Below are positions 52,246-63,508 of a DNA stretch of 64,000 nucleotides, in pieces. The position numbers were made by a program, and so were the translations under genes. Source of the stretch: Patiria pectinifera. Its lineage: Eukaryota > Echinodermata > Asteroidea > Valvatida > Asterinidae. How positions within the stretch are numbered: position 1 is the first letter of the stretch; each line of letters starts with the position of its first letter. The stretch lies in contig CM057141.1 of the NCBI GenBank assembly GCA_029964075.1, forward strand, positions 9,238,001-9,302,000, given 5' to 3'. Under the pieces are notes generated by a model, which did no database searches, had not been told where the DNA came from, and worked only from the letters and a program-made list of their open reading frames with translations.

Positions 52246-54541
52246 GGCTTTTTCGCAATTTTGCGAAAAAGCCTTTGTTTTTGTTCTGATTTTATTTTTT
52301 TTTTAATTTCTTTTTGTCGCCAAAATCCCATAGACTTTGTACACGTTTTTTCTCAGTGCCACTTTTGGCATTAATCTTTGTCATACATCATTGAAAGTTA
52401 GCACAGGCATAGTCCCTATAGCAAAGATGTGTCCCGAAGAGTGACGTCATGGTGACGTCATCAAGTGATTTATTATAGATTTTTGAATATTTAATTTTTC
52501 CCATAGACTTTGTACACAGAAATTTAGAAAAAATTGTCATATTTAAAAATGCATAAGAAATCAACCGTACGCGTCCGCAGCATTCTGTTGCCAGCAAATG
52601 GTAGAGTAGGTTGAGGTCTTCATTTCATTCAGTGTGCGTGAAATCACGTGACCCTTGCTTCCGGTCGAAAAAGGCCAAAACCGGAAGTGGCTTATTATTT
52701 GAAAATGGTAATAGATATGAACTTGCTTTTAACGGTGTTAGTCTCTTGGCTAAAAGTATTCTTCAAATAATTTATCAATGACGTCGTGCAATCTTCGGGC
52801 GCCCTCTAGCGACAGGTTGAAAATTTGCAAAAATGTATTTTGAGTAGATGTCTGTGGCGAAGTTTGTCGGAAGCGCCTAAATATTGGTGTATATGATGAC
52901 CTTGACCCACTTAAGACGTGTGCGAAGTTTTAGGCGAATGACGTCATCAGACCGGAAGTTATAATAAAAAGACTTTTTTTCATTTGGAAATTCCTGAAAA
53001 ATCAACCATGGCAGTTTTTATGTTAGTTTTTACTTTAATTGTCGATTTAAGGGTAGGTCTAAAACATTTCAAAGCTTCGAGGCAGTGTTTTCGGACATGC
53101 CCTGCGCACGCTTAAAACTTCAGGTTGACAATACCTCTGCTCTAAAACATGCACAGAACGTCTATATGTACATACACGTACGTTACGCACATACATCGTA
53201 CATGTATGTCAGTCAGCCTGCAGAGCACGTGTTGCCGAGGTCAAATCCTGTCCACATCACAGTGACCGTTTTAGCCGATTTTCGGCTAACTTTGACAGAT
53301 TTTATGTTCATGATGCGCATAGTCAGGGACGTATAATAAAAAATCATAATGCCGAAAAGCCCTATGTTACGTATTTAAAGGTGCAGTTTTTCTGCAGTGG
53401 GATTTTCCACAAGTCTTTTCCTATACAACACTGATATCTTACTGAGTAGTTCTGAACTTCAGCCGAGAATTACTATGAGAAGGAAAAAGAAATTGTATTT
53501 TTTTTTTGCGCTGTCATTCGATTGAACATATTCCTAAGGGTCAGAATATCAAGTAATATTTCATAAAAATGTTTCAGTTCAAAGGCAAATTACAAATTTA
53601 AAGGTGCAATTTTTCTGCAGTTGGATTTTTTTAGCCCGTTAATTTTGTACATGTGTTAACCCATTGACTTTGTACACGTTTTCAAGCCACCATTTCTATA
53701 ACTTGGCGATCTGGAATCGTTATCAATGTTACAGCCAAGGAAGACCCTCATACAAAAATTATGCCAAGACTATGACGTCATGATGACGTCATCACCTAAT
53801 TTTTTTTATTGATTTTTGAAAATTTACGTGGATATTATGAAGTCCTATATCTACAGAACTGTAAGACTTGGTATGTGGCTAGTCCGGGATGTGTTATAGG
53901 TAAAAAAAAAGTAGGTGACGCCATGATGACGTCATCCGGAGATTTTATATGAATATTTGAAGTTTTTGACCTTTTAGCCATATCTCATGAACGTAACATG
54001 CAAAATTCAAAATTCTTTGTGTATTTGGTCTGTTAGGTAAAAGGTATTTGCACACAATTTTGAAAAAAATATCTGACATCATTATGACGTCATAAAAATG
54101 CGATTTTTCAAAATATATATAAGGAAAGGTCTGACTGTCATGAAACTTAGTGGGTAGGTAAATAATGGTACTAGTATACAAAGTTTAAAGTGACGTCACG
54201 ATGACGTCATCGTTTGGTTTTTATAATTTTTAGATATTTATAATTTTATTCTGCTTCCACAAATTGCACACTTTCTTTCATCCGATTGACATTAAACTTG
54301 GTTCAAACCAAAACCACAATGACAAAATGTGCATTGAGAAGGGTCTTAAGGATGAAGTCATTGCAGGGCAAGTGACATCATTTGATAAAATTATACTTTA
54401 GGAAATATTTTAAGCGTTTTGAACAACCTTTAACTGCATGAAGCACTCTGAAAAGTGACTGCAAAAAGGACAAACGAAACAAATATTTGTAAAATGCGAA
54501 AAAGCCCTGTGTTCTGTTTGCGAACAGACATACAGCTCTAG
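52246..54541 (+). mobile_element. Helentron-like array unit 3 (matching head and tail)
   Basis: Head GGCTTTTTCGCAA-TT-TTGCGAAAAAGCC, perfect 13-bp arms (52246-52273). Tail TGCGAAAAAGCC, hairpin TCTGTTTGCGAACAGA, CTAG at 54538-54541, so 12 of the 13 head-arm bases recur at the tail. The body again includes a damaged inner tail (about 53350). From 53370 to 54480 it includes sequence also found at 56090-56640. Confidence 0.78.
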
Positions 54542-57060
54542 TTTTTTTTTTTGTTTTTTTTTTCTCCCCAGTCATTTTGCCCATAGCATTTGTACACGTT
54601 TTTTTGTTACCGGCACTTTGGGCACTAAAATCAATCCGATTGACTTTATACTTGGCACACACTTAGACCAGCACCTGAAGTTGTGTGCCGAACATTGACG
54701 TCATCGTGACGTCATTGACTTATTTATTATAGAATTTTGAATATTTAATTTTTCCCATAGACTTTGTACACAGAAATAAAAAAAAAATTGTTGATTTTCA
54801 AAGGTCATTTTAGACTCTTTGCCAGTAATTCATTTGCACCAATCTTTGTCCAAGCAAAGACCCTAATTCAAACAACATTGTGTAATGATGACGTGATGAT
54901 GACATCATCCGGTGTGTATTTATAGGCAATTAAATTGTAACACTTATAATATTTAAAAATGCATAAGAAATCAACCGTATGCATCCGCAGCATTCTGTTA
55001 CCGGCAAGTGGTAGAGTAGGTTGAGGTCTTTATTTCATTCAGTGTGCGTGAAATCACATGACCCTTGCTTCCGGTTGAAAAAGGCCAAAACCGGAAGTGG
55101 CTTATTATTTAAAAATGGTAATAGATATGAAATTGCTTTTAACGGTGTTAGTCTCTTGGCTAAAAGTATTTTTCAAATCATCTACCAATGACGTCATGCA
55201 ATCTTCGAGCGCCCTCTAGCAACAGGTTGAAAATTTGCAAAAATGTATTTTGAATAGATGTCTGTGGCGAAGTTTGTCGGAATTGCCTAAATATTGGTGT
55301 ATATGATGACCTTGACCCACTTAAGACGTGTGCGAAGTTTTAGGCGAATGACGTCATCAGACCGGAAGTTGTAATAAAAAGACCCTTTTTCCAGGTGCGG
55401 TTCTACGGGGGGGCTGGGGGGGGGGCTGTAGCCCCCCCCAAATTTTGTCTAGCCCCCCCAAAATAAATTCCGTAAAAAAAAAATATTGTATTAGCAAAAA
55501 GAAGGATTGTGATGTACATGCGAACGGTCTCCCCCTAAAGTAGAAATAGCCGTGAGAAGGGTGCATTAGTTACTATAGTGTGAATGATTTTAGGATTTTA
55601 TTGGCGCTCCCCAATATAAAATAACCGGTCAACATTTCAGCACGCCTCCCTGAAAAAATTCTGGATCCACCGTGCTAGCCCCCCAAAAATATTGGTTCTA
55701 GAACCGCGCCTGCCTTTTTCATTTGAAAATTCCTGAAAAATCCACCATGGCAGTTTTTATGTTAGTTTTTAATTGTCTTTTTAAGGGTAGGTCTACAACA
55801 TTTCAAAGCTTCGAGGCAATAAGCAAACTCGGACATGCCCTGCGCACGCTTAAAACTTCAGGTTGACAATACCTGTGCTCTAAAACATGCACAGAACGTC
55901 TTTATGTACATACACGTACGTTACGCACATACATCGTATGTCAGTCAGCCTGCAGAGCACGTGTTGCCGAGGTCAAATCCTGTCCACATCACAGTGACCG
56001 TTTTAGCTGATTTTCTGCTAACTTTGACAGATTTTATGTTCATGCATGTGCATAGTCAGGGACGTATAATAAAAAATCATAATGCCGAAAAGCCCTATGT
56101 TACGTATTTAAAGGTGCAGTTTTTCTGCAGTGGGATTTTCCACAAGTCTTTTCCTATACAACACTGATATCTTACTGAGTAGTTCTGAACTTCAGCCGAG
56201 AATTACTATGAGAAGGAAAGAGAAATCGTTTGTTTGTTTTCGCGCTGTCATTCGATTGAACATATTCTTAAGGGTCAGAATATCAAGTAATATTTCATAA
56301 AAATGTTTCAGTTCAAAGGCAACTTACAAATTTAAAGGTGCAATGTTTCTGCAGTGTTTTTTTTTTAGCCCATGTTAGCCCATTGACTTTGTACACGTTT
56401 TCAAGCCACCATTTCTATAACTTGGTGATCTGGAATTGTCATCAATGTTACAGCCAAGGAAAACCCTCGTACAAAAATTATGCCAAGAGTATGACATCAT
56501 GATGACGTCATCACCTATTTTTTTGTATTGATTTTTGAAAATTTACGTGCATATTACGAAGTCCTATATCTACAGAACTGTAAGTCTGATTGGGTTGAAA
56601 CTTGGTATGTGGCTAGACCGGGATGTGTTATAGGTAATAAAAAATTAGGTGGTCGAGACCTGAACATGATTTTTGCGGGAATTGATAGAATTATCGAGGG
56701 TCTTAATTTTTTAAATATGTGCAAATAAATCACGTGACCCTTTCTTCTGGTTGAAACCGGAAGTGCTTTGTAATTTAAAATTGGTAAAAGACGCGAACTT
56801 GCTTTCAACGATGTTTGCTCTGGCTAAGTTGTTCTTTACCATAATATTATAGTAATATATGAAACTTTATGTGACATCATCATGACGTCATCACGTGACA
56901 TGTGACGTCATAATTCAAAGCCCTATGCGAATGGAATCACATATTATATGCCACCATTTATTATAAACAGAACTACACATCCTTTGTTGATGGAACACAT
57001 GTCACATGTCACAAAAAGCTACCGAAACAGCCCTATGTTTGTCCACAAACATATGTCTAG
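54542..57060 (+). mobile_element. Helentron-like array unit 4 (no head palindrome)
   Basis: Starts directly after the CTAG of unit 3 with a T-run and the post-head CCCATAGCATTTGTACACG block. It ends ACCGAAACAGCC, hairpin TGTTTGTCCACAAACA, CTAG at 57057-57060. It is interrupted by the hAT-A MITE at 55392-55712. Confidence 0.7.
55392..55712. mobile_element. hAT-A MITE, second copy, 8-bp target duplication
   Basis: Ends CAGGTGCGGTTCTA and TAGAACCGCGCCTG. The flanks CCTTTTTC (55384-55391) and CCTTTTTC (55713-55720) are identical. Unit 1 shows the empty site as GACCCTTTTTCC at about 50245. No coding capacity. Confidence 0.95.
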
Positions 57061-58244
57061 TTATTTTTTTTTAAATTTTTCAGCCCATGCCCATAGTATT
57101 TGTACACTTTTTTTGTCACTGGCACTTTGGGCACTAAAATCAATCCAATTGCCTTTATACCTGGCACACACTTAGACCACCACCCACAGATGGTCGCCGA
57201 ACATTGACGTCATCATGACGTCATCATGAGTCACGTGACGTGACATTATATGCGATTTTTTTGTTGTGACCATATTCTGGCAGAATTCGGCTAGATCTGA
57301 CAGATTGGGCAATATCTCCAGAACTACAAGTTTGATTGGGTTGAAAGTTGGTATGTACTTAGACCGGAATGTCTTATAGGTGAAAATTAACTTGCCGTCA
57401 TGGTGATGTCACCACGTGACAAATGATGTCATATAAAATGAACATATTTCGAAGGCCTATATCTCTTGAACTACAGGTCCGATGGGGTTGAAAGTTGGTA
57501 TGTACCTAGACCGGGATGTCTTATAGATGAAAATTAACTTGACATAATGATGACGTCATCACGTGACATATGACGTCATATAAATTAAACATATTTTGAA
57601 GGCCCATATCTCCAGAACTACATGTCCGATTGGGTTTAAAAGTGGTATGCACCTAGACCGGCCTGTGTTATAGATGAAAATTGAAGTGAAGTCACAATGA
57701 CGTCATCATGAGTCACGTGACGTCACGTTAAATGTTATTTTTGAAAATCAATATAAAATCAACCGTGAGAGACCTGAACTTGATGTTTGCGAAAATTGAT
57801 AATAATGCAGGGTCTTCATTTTTAAAATTACGTGCGAAAATCACGTGACCCTTTCTTCCGGTTGAAACCGGAAGTGCCTTGTAATTTAAAATGGGTAAAA
57901 GATGTGAACTTGCTTTCAACAATGTATGCTCTGGCTTAGTTGCTCTTCACAGAAAAAAACGGTGACGTCATAAAATGTTAGAGCGCCCTCTTGCGGCAGG
58001 TTGTTATAGATGATTATAGATGAATATTGATGTTACGTCTTCATGACGTCAGCACGTGACATGTGACGTCATAATTCAAGGCCCTTTGAGAATGTAATCA
58101 CATATTTATATGCCACCATTGATTATTTATAACAGAACTACACATCCATTTTGGATGGAACTTATACTTGAAACTTTACATGTGACACATGTCACAAAAA
58201 AGTTACCGAAACAGCCCTGTGTTTGTCCACAAACATAAATCTAG
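57061..58244 (+). mobile_element. Helentron-like array unit 5 (no head palindrome)
   Basis: Begins right after CTAG with a T-run and CCCATAGTATTTGTACAC. It has three ~180-bp internal repeats with 'gaactacaRgtccgatKgggtt' blocks, as in 24374-25368. The tail is TTACCGAAACAGCC, hairpin TGTTTGTCCACAAACA, CTAG at 58241-58244. A CNTRL exon lies 204 bp downstream. Confidence 0.72.
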
Positions 58245-58447
58245 TTGAACATGTTTTTGTTGAGAAAATCTATAAAATTGTGAATATTCAAAAGTTACTT
58301 TACTGTGCTGCCCTTTTTCTAGATATTTAAAGTATCAATTGTCCACAACTTTAAAATGATTGAAGTTATGGGTGCTTATTTCTTATAGGTAACCAATTTC
58401 AAATTCTGCGTAGAGTTTAGTTATTATTGATAAGTCTTTTCTTTCAG

Positions 58448-58611
58448 AATCAGAATAAGGAGCTGAAAATGTTAGAGCTTGCTATCCAGAGACAGCGTGA
58501 AACTTTGAGGGTGCTGCACAATGCTGACATTGATATAAGACGTGAGAGAGATGCTGCAGTGAGGGAATTGGAAGAACTCAACAGTAACATTGATAGGAAA
58601 ACATGTCGAAG
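58448..58611 (+). CDS. CNTRL: Centriolin exon, coiled coil
   Basis: The exon lies between CTTTTCTTTCAG and GTAAAA, 164 nt, phase 0 at the start and two extra bases at the end. It encodes NQNKELKMLELAIQRQRETL, then VLHNADIDIRRERDAAVREL, ending EELNSNIDRKTCR plus a split arginine codon. The charged heptad pattern and the 'EELxxxIxRK' stretch correspond to the coiled coil preceding the DFI/DFL block in vertebrate centriolin (from memory). The upstream intron is 18.2 kb and holds the DIRS element and the Helentron-like array. Confidence 0.82.
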
Positions 58612-58699
58612 GTAAAACCAAATCTGCTTGCAAATGTTGTTATCTGCATATAAATACAAGTCTACATTTAGGCCAAATTGAATTGGAAGTGTAATTATT

Positions 58700-59690
58700 G
58701 GTCTGTGAAAGCTGTGGAAGGATAATTTTGGCTAAAAATGTCTATAAAGCTTTACACTACTGCTTCCTTTCAGACCCACCTTTCTGTTAAAATTAGTAAC
58801 TTCGTTTGATGCATGCGCAGACTTGAGCCAATTTCAATCCACTGTACAAAGCTTCAAATCACATTTAGCAATGAAACGAAACATGTTAACAAAGAGGTGT
58901 TCAGACACTTTTGGGATTTTTCTCAGAACAGAAACTTGATTTTACTACTAGAATGTGTGAAAGGTTTTAAGATAAACCAAATTAGGTTTAACATTTCAAA
59001 AATGGTTATGATTCACCTAGTCAGTTTCCCTTTGTGGTTCATTTTAAAATTTGTTATAAAAAGCTGTATCCTCTCTGAGTGTTTCCCGTTTGCTATTTCC
59101 CAGGTCTGCATCGTGGCTTGGGGCTTGATCCCTGGCTGCATGGCATATATGGGTTTATGGCTTCTGACTAGCAACCCTTAAACAAAGACATTGATGAATT
59201 GGGGAACCGCTAACTTGATAGGGTTGAATAACTCATTTTTTGGATAAGTTACCTAGTCAGTTTCCCTTATGGCTCAGCTGAAAAATGTGTAATTAGCAGG
59301 TAGCCTACAAAGAAATCGCGATAAGTCAAAATCTGTTTACTCAAAACCCTTCTAACTCAAAGTGAAAACTTATTCCCGTCAATTGTTGAATAGAAAAGCC
59401 ATTGGAAAACTCAAAACTCTGCTTAACTCAAAATTTGAGCCATTTCCCCAGAGGTTTGATTTATTGATATTCCACTGTATATCATCTCAGAGTGATCCCT
59501 GTTTGCTATTTCCCAGGTCTGAATCATGACTTTTAGGGTGATTCCTACCTGTATGGTATAGGCTATTATACAAATAATGAATGTTTATGAGTGCAATGGT
59601 AAAAATAATTTCTTGAGGTGACAGATGAAATGTTTCATTTCACGAGGCGAAGCCAAGTCGAATGGAACATTTCATCTGAAACCATTTGAA
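58700..59690. other. CNTRL intron without recognised elements
   Basis: The block 'cctagtcagtttccctt' occurs twice (about 59018 and 59251) and 'tttgctatttcccaggtctg' twice (59090 and 59501), which suggests a 230-400 bp duplication. A 122-codon ORF (58813-59181) spans one copy but has no motifs. Confidence 0.4.
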
Positions 59691-59694
59691 TGAA

Positions 59695-59790
59695 ATGATT
59701 CTTATTCATGAGATGGAATTTTGCGTCGGGATGATGTAAATCAAATTAGGTTTTGCCCTTCACTGACGTATAAACACTGTATGCTCGGTA
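59695..59790. repeat. Fragment of the tRNA-like repeat (junction region)
   Basis: Shares 'atggaattttgcgtcggg', 'atgatgtaaatcaaattagg' and 'ccttcactgacgtataaac' with the right side of 14545-14835. The tRNA-like part is missing. Confidence 0.65.
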
Positions 59791-60150
59791 TATTGTATAA
59801 CTGCAAATGTTATTGAAACTTCACACAATCATTCAAGTTAGTACGTGCTCAGATAATTAGTCTCATTTAAAGGATACAAATTTGGCATTGTATTCATCTT
59901 GGTTTATTGACAAAGTGAATTTATTATTAATACCAAACAGGGAACATCACATATTGAAACTTCAATACTAAATTCAAAATTATTAACAACTTGGACATAA
60001 CATGCACTTTGAACTTTGTGAGTATATTAAATTTTTAATATTAATTTACATAATTTACATGTACATTTATATAAACTCAAAAGCATAAAGTAATACAAAA
60101 ATCATAATGCGGAAAAGATTTTATGTTGATTTTTGAAGTTTTGAAGATTA

Positions 60151-60529
60151 GGCCAAAAAAAAAAAGTCTCCGGTTTCTGGTATGCGCGCGCGTCGCCGTA
60201 GCCATGCGCGTCGGCAAAATGAAAAAGTTGTTTTTTCAATACAAGATGATGTCTCAAAACCGCCAAACTCATTGGTTTGACTGGAATCCTGCTGCTGCAC
60301 AATTTTAACGTGTTTTTAGATGGGGTTATGATCGAGAATAAGCTTTATGTGGCCTCTCTGGACTCCCATATATTTGCACTAAGTTTAGTCGGGCACCATT
60401 TGCAGTCATCAGCCGACATTTGAAGCCAAAAAAAAAAAAACAGGTAAAAAAAAAAAAAAAAAGCCGCGTCGCTGCACCACTTTTGGGGCAAGCTCCATAC
60501 CAGAAACCGGAGACTTTTTTTTTTTGGCC
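60151..60529. mobile_element. PIF/Harbinger-like MITE (379 bp)
   Basis: GGCC, an A-run and GTCTCCGGTTTCTGGTATG at the left face CATACCAGAAACCGGAGAC, a T-run and GGCC at the right, about 35-bp inverted repeats. TTA flanks both ends (60148-60150 and 60530-60532). GG-start ends with a 3-bp TTA duplication fit PIF/Harbinger. Confidence 0.7.
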
Positions 60530-60539
60530 TTATCACCAT

Positions 60540-60790
60540 TAAATTAATTTTTTTTGTTGTATTATGTTTGTTAGGTAATAGGTATATGTACAAAAATGTT
60601 GTGTGACTTCACAATGACGTCATACAAAATGTGATTGTTCAAAACACATATAAGGGTAATTCCGCTTGTCTTGAAACTTGGTGGGTAGGTAGATACTGTT
60701 AATAGTATGGAAAATCTGAAGAGATGTCATGATGATGTCATCACCTAATTGTTGTGTTAATTTTTAAACTTTTTTTCATTTTCTAAACTG
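60540..60790 (+). repeat. Helitron-like body fragment
   Basis: Contains 'tgtttgttaggtaataggta', 'acttcacaatgacgtcatac' and 'cttggtgggtaggtag', matching 54000-54180. Together with 60100-60150 it suggests the MITE inserted into such a fragment. Confidence 0.6.
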
Positions 60791-60799
60791 TTATAAACT

Positions 60800-62040
60800 G
60801 TTTACAGGGAGATTGAATACAGTTTTGCGAAGTCTCTTTTCAGAACTTTGCACCAGCCTTTTTAAAATATATTGTGCTCTTCTTCTGGTGATCTATTTTC
60901 CACCATTACACAACGTTATAATTTTTATGACTTACCCTATCGTGGTTAGCAATGGTTTAAATTGTCATTGTTTTAACTAATACACTGTTTGAGCAAAGCC
61001 AAACAGACATAAGTTACAAGCAAAATTGTCAAAAAAGAAAAGAAATTGCTTTAAATTATATCCAGGAGCAACCCATAAAAAAAAATTACTTAATAATAAC
61101 CTAGCTTTACATTGAAGTTCTCATAATACATGGTTCAAAATTAGCGGTAGCCTGCTAGTCAAATGCTAGTCAAAACAGCAGCTGGCTTGTCAAACTATTC
61201 CTTAAGTAACCCGGCTGGCCTTAAGTAACCCGGCTGGCAAGTCCAAAATTATTGGGATACGGTAAAGATGAAAGGAAAAAAAGAAATCCTGAAATTCAGA
61301 GAGCAAACCTGTACTAATTTGTGTCTAATTGTATCAACTGTTAAATAGGGTTAAATTTTTAGATCTGTTTATTAAAAACACTGACAAAGTTGCCTTAGAA
61401 TAGATGAGAAATCAGTTTTAAATGGGTAAAAACAATGTTATTTTAATACAACCTATTTCATTCTAAGGTCGCCTTGTTGGATCACGTCTGTTTTCACATT
61501 GTATACACTTGCGTGAGAACAAATGTGATAATGACGCAAGGTTACCTAGGTACATCCGATGGATTTTAGATTTATTCAGGCTCGTTTGGATCATGTTTTA
61601 ATACAGTTCTTATCAGCCACCATTTTAGATTTGTTTGTAAATGAAAATAAATCCTTCAAGTTTACTAAAAAAAAATTGTCTGTCCCCAAAGACATATGAG
61701 TCTCCTGTTTAAGTTTTTACCCAATGCCCGCCACAAATTTAATTCATAAATTGTCATGCTTCCATGAGTCCACACGGAAGTTTTCAGAAGTTAGAGGTCT
61801 TTTTTTTTTTGCACGTTATTTCTCTTTCACTTCATGCGATTTTCCAGTTTCCATAAAATTCCGAGGGTGATTCTCCTAAAGAAATCAATGTACCATAAGA
61901 AATTTCAAAAACTCTGACTTATACACGTTAATTTTCCATTCCGAGGGGCCCTGAAACGCGCCACCAGGGATCAACTTACATTGTATGCACATTGTTGTTT
62001 ATGAGACACTCTATAAAAGAAAAAAAACAAACATGCGGGC
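60800..62040. other. CNTRL intron, no gene recognised
   Basis: AT-rich. 'taagtaacccggctggc' is duplicated at about 61203-61238. No element end or exon is supported. Confidence 0.4.
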
Positions 62041-62049
62041 TGGTGGACA

Positions 62050-62625
62050 AAACAAGGGTCGAACGCTGCAGCTCGTCTCATCACACGCACGAGGAAACAC
62101 AAACACATAACCCCAATCATCCGTGCCCCAAACTGGCTCCCCATTCCACAACGCATCAAATTCAAGATCCTCCTTCTCACTTACAAGGCTCGGAACGGAC
62201 TAGCACCATCATACATCAAAGAACTCATCCCACCCAAACTGCAAACCTCTTCCATCCATCTCCGCTCATCATCCACAGCACACTTGCAACTTGCAACTTG
62301 CTCCTGGTCCCTGTACCCATACTTGATACGGTGATCGAGCCTTCTCCATCTGTGCTCCCAAACTTTGGAACATACGGAATTCCCAAACTCTGGACACTTT
62401 ATAAACTAGATTGAAAACACACCTATTCAACTCCGAGTCAACTCAGACACATTTGACACTTTTCTTTAGTTGTTTACGCTTGTTCATGTTTTTTTGTTAA
62501 TACCTGTATATTTTGGTGCTATATAATTTGTTTTTGCTTTTTTGTTTTACTTTTTGTAAAGTGCTAAGAAACAATATGTGTGAAGCACTATATAAATGTT
62601 AATTATTATTATTATTATTAATCAC
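62050..62625 (+). mobile_element. LINE 3' fragment (CR1/L2-like)
   Basis: Frameshifted ORF2 C-terminus: NWLPIPQRIKFKILLLTYKA, RNGLAPSYIKELIPP, then DRAFSICAPKLWN and RLKTHLFNSES. The 3' tail TTGTAAAGTGCTAAGAAACA, then CACTATATAAATGTTAATTA and ATT repeats ends at about 62622. Confidence 0.82.
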
Positions 62626-63118
62626 TTTGGAGTTAATTCTAAAAGATCATAAATGCCTGAAAATGTGAAAGTTTTCAAGAGGCCAAGTTTTGAATATCCA
62701 ACAGGTAGTTCAGCATATTTTGTTATCTTTCTATATCACATAACATGAAGTTGTATGGGTATTTAATATGAAGGTCTACAGAGGTGAAAATGGACAATGT
62801 ATTTAGACAGAAAAGGCTGTCACATTGACTCTCTGCCACTGTATGCCTGATGCCCATATCAAGATTCTGCAGGTTAAAATAGTCCTGTGTACTTTGTGTA
62901 GTGGAAATCTAGTACAGACATGTGGTGTGTGTGCACATTGAACTTTGTGAGTAGTCGCAACATGCCATCTTCTGTTTGTGCACAGAACCCATATTTGAGC
63001 AACTTCAGTTCTGAGGTACTATTTACTGGTTGTTTTATGTTGTCATATATATAGTTTGCTGGAGTTATGAAAGTCAAAACCTAGTAAGAAACTAAATGGT
63101 TACCTGCTTTTTTTTTAG

Positions 63119-63317
63119 GGATTTCCTTGAGGGACGAAAGACAATCACACCAGAGGAAACAGATTACAAACTACTGGATGCATATATACATCAAGACCAC
63201 CAAAATGATGAGATTGAGTGTCTTGGGAGGACCTTGGTCAAGAGAAGAGCAGAGCTACGGGTTGCTGATCAGCTTCTTCAGGAATGCCAAGCTGAACTCA
63301 AAGATGCAACAGAAAAG
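63119..63317 (+). CDS. CNTRL: Centriolin exon, diagnostic coiled-coil block
   Basis: The exon follows GCTTTTTTTTTAG and precedes GTAAGG, 199 nt. It supplies the last base of the split arginine codon and ends in phase 0. It encodes DFLEGRKTITPEETDYKLLD, then IHQDHQNDEIEC, LGRTLVKRRAELRVADQLLQ and ECQAELKDATEK. The run from DEIEC through KRRAELR to ADxLL is nearly identical to vertebrate centriolin (DEIEC...KRRSELREADRLL, from memory) and is the main reason for the gene name. The protein must continue downstream outside the window. Confidence 0.87.
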
Positions 63318-63448
63318 GTAAGGTTCCTATGGAATTAGCTCCAAAAGGTATGTCTTGTGGTGCATTCCTGGAATCAGACTCAAACTTGCCTTGTTTTGCA
63401 ATTCCATTGTGTCCCATTGACTAAAGACTTTGACTGAGATTTGAGTAT

Positions 63449-63508
63449 CGTGACTCTGACTTCACAATTGGTACTCGTATACCACAAGTACTAATTGTGA
63501 AGTCTGAG
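63449..63508. repeat. 24-bp inverted repeat
   Basis: GACTCTGACTTCACAATTGG and GTACT face AGTACTAATTGTGAAGTC with TGAGTC around a spacer of about 11 nt, one or two mismatches. A small hairpin in the intron. Confidence 0.7.

Noticed and set aside
58813-59181. 122-codon ORF downstream of the CNTRL exon
   Set aside because: It lies in an intron, lacks motifs and overlaps an intronic duplication; no acceptor or donor preserves the CNTRL phase.
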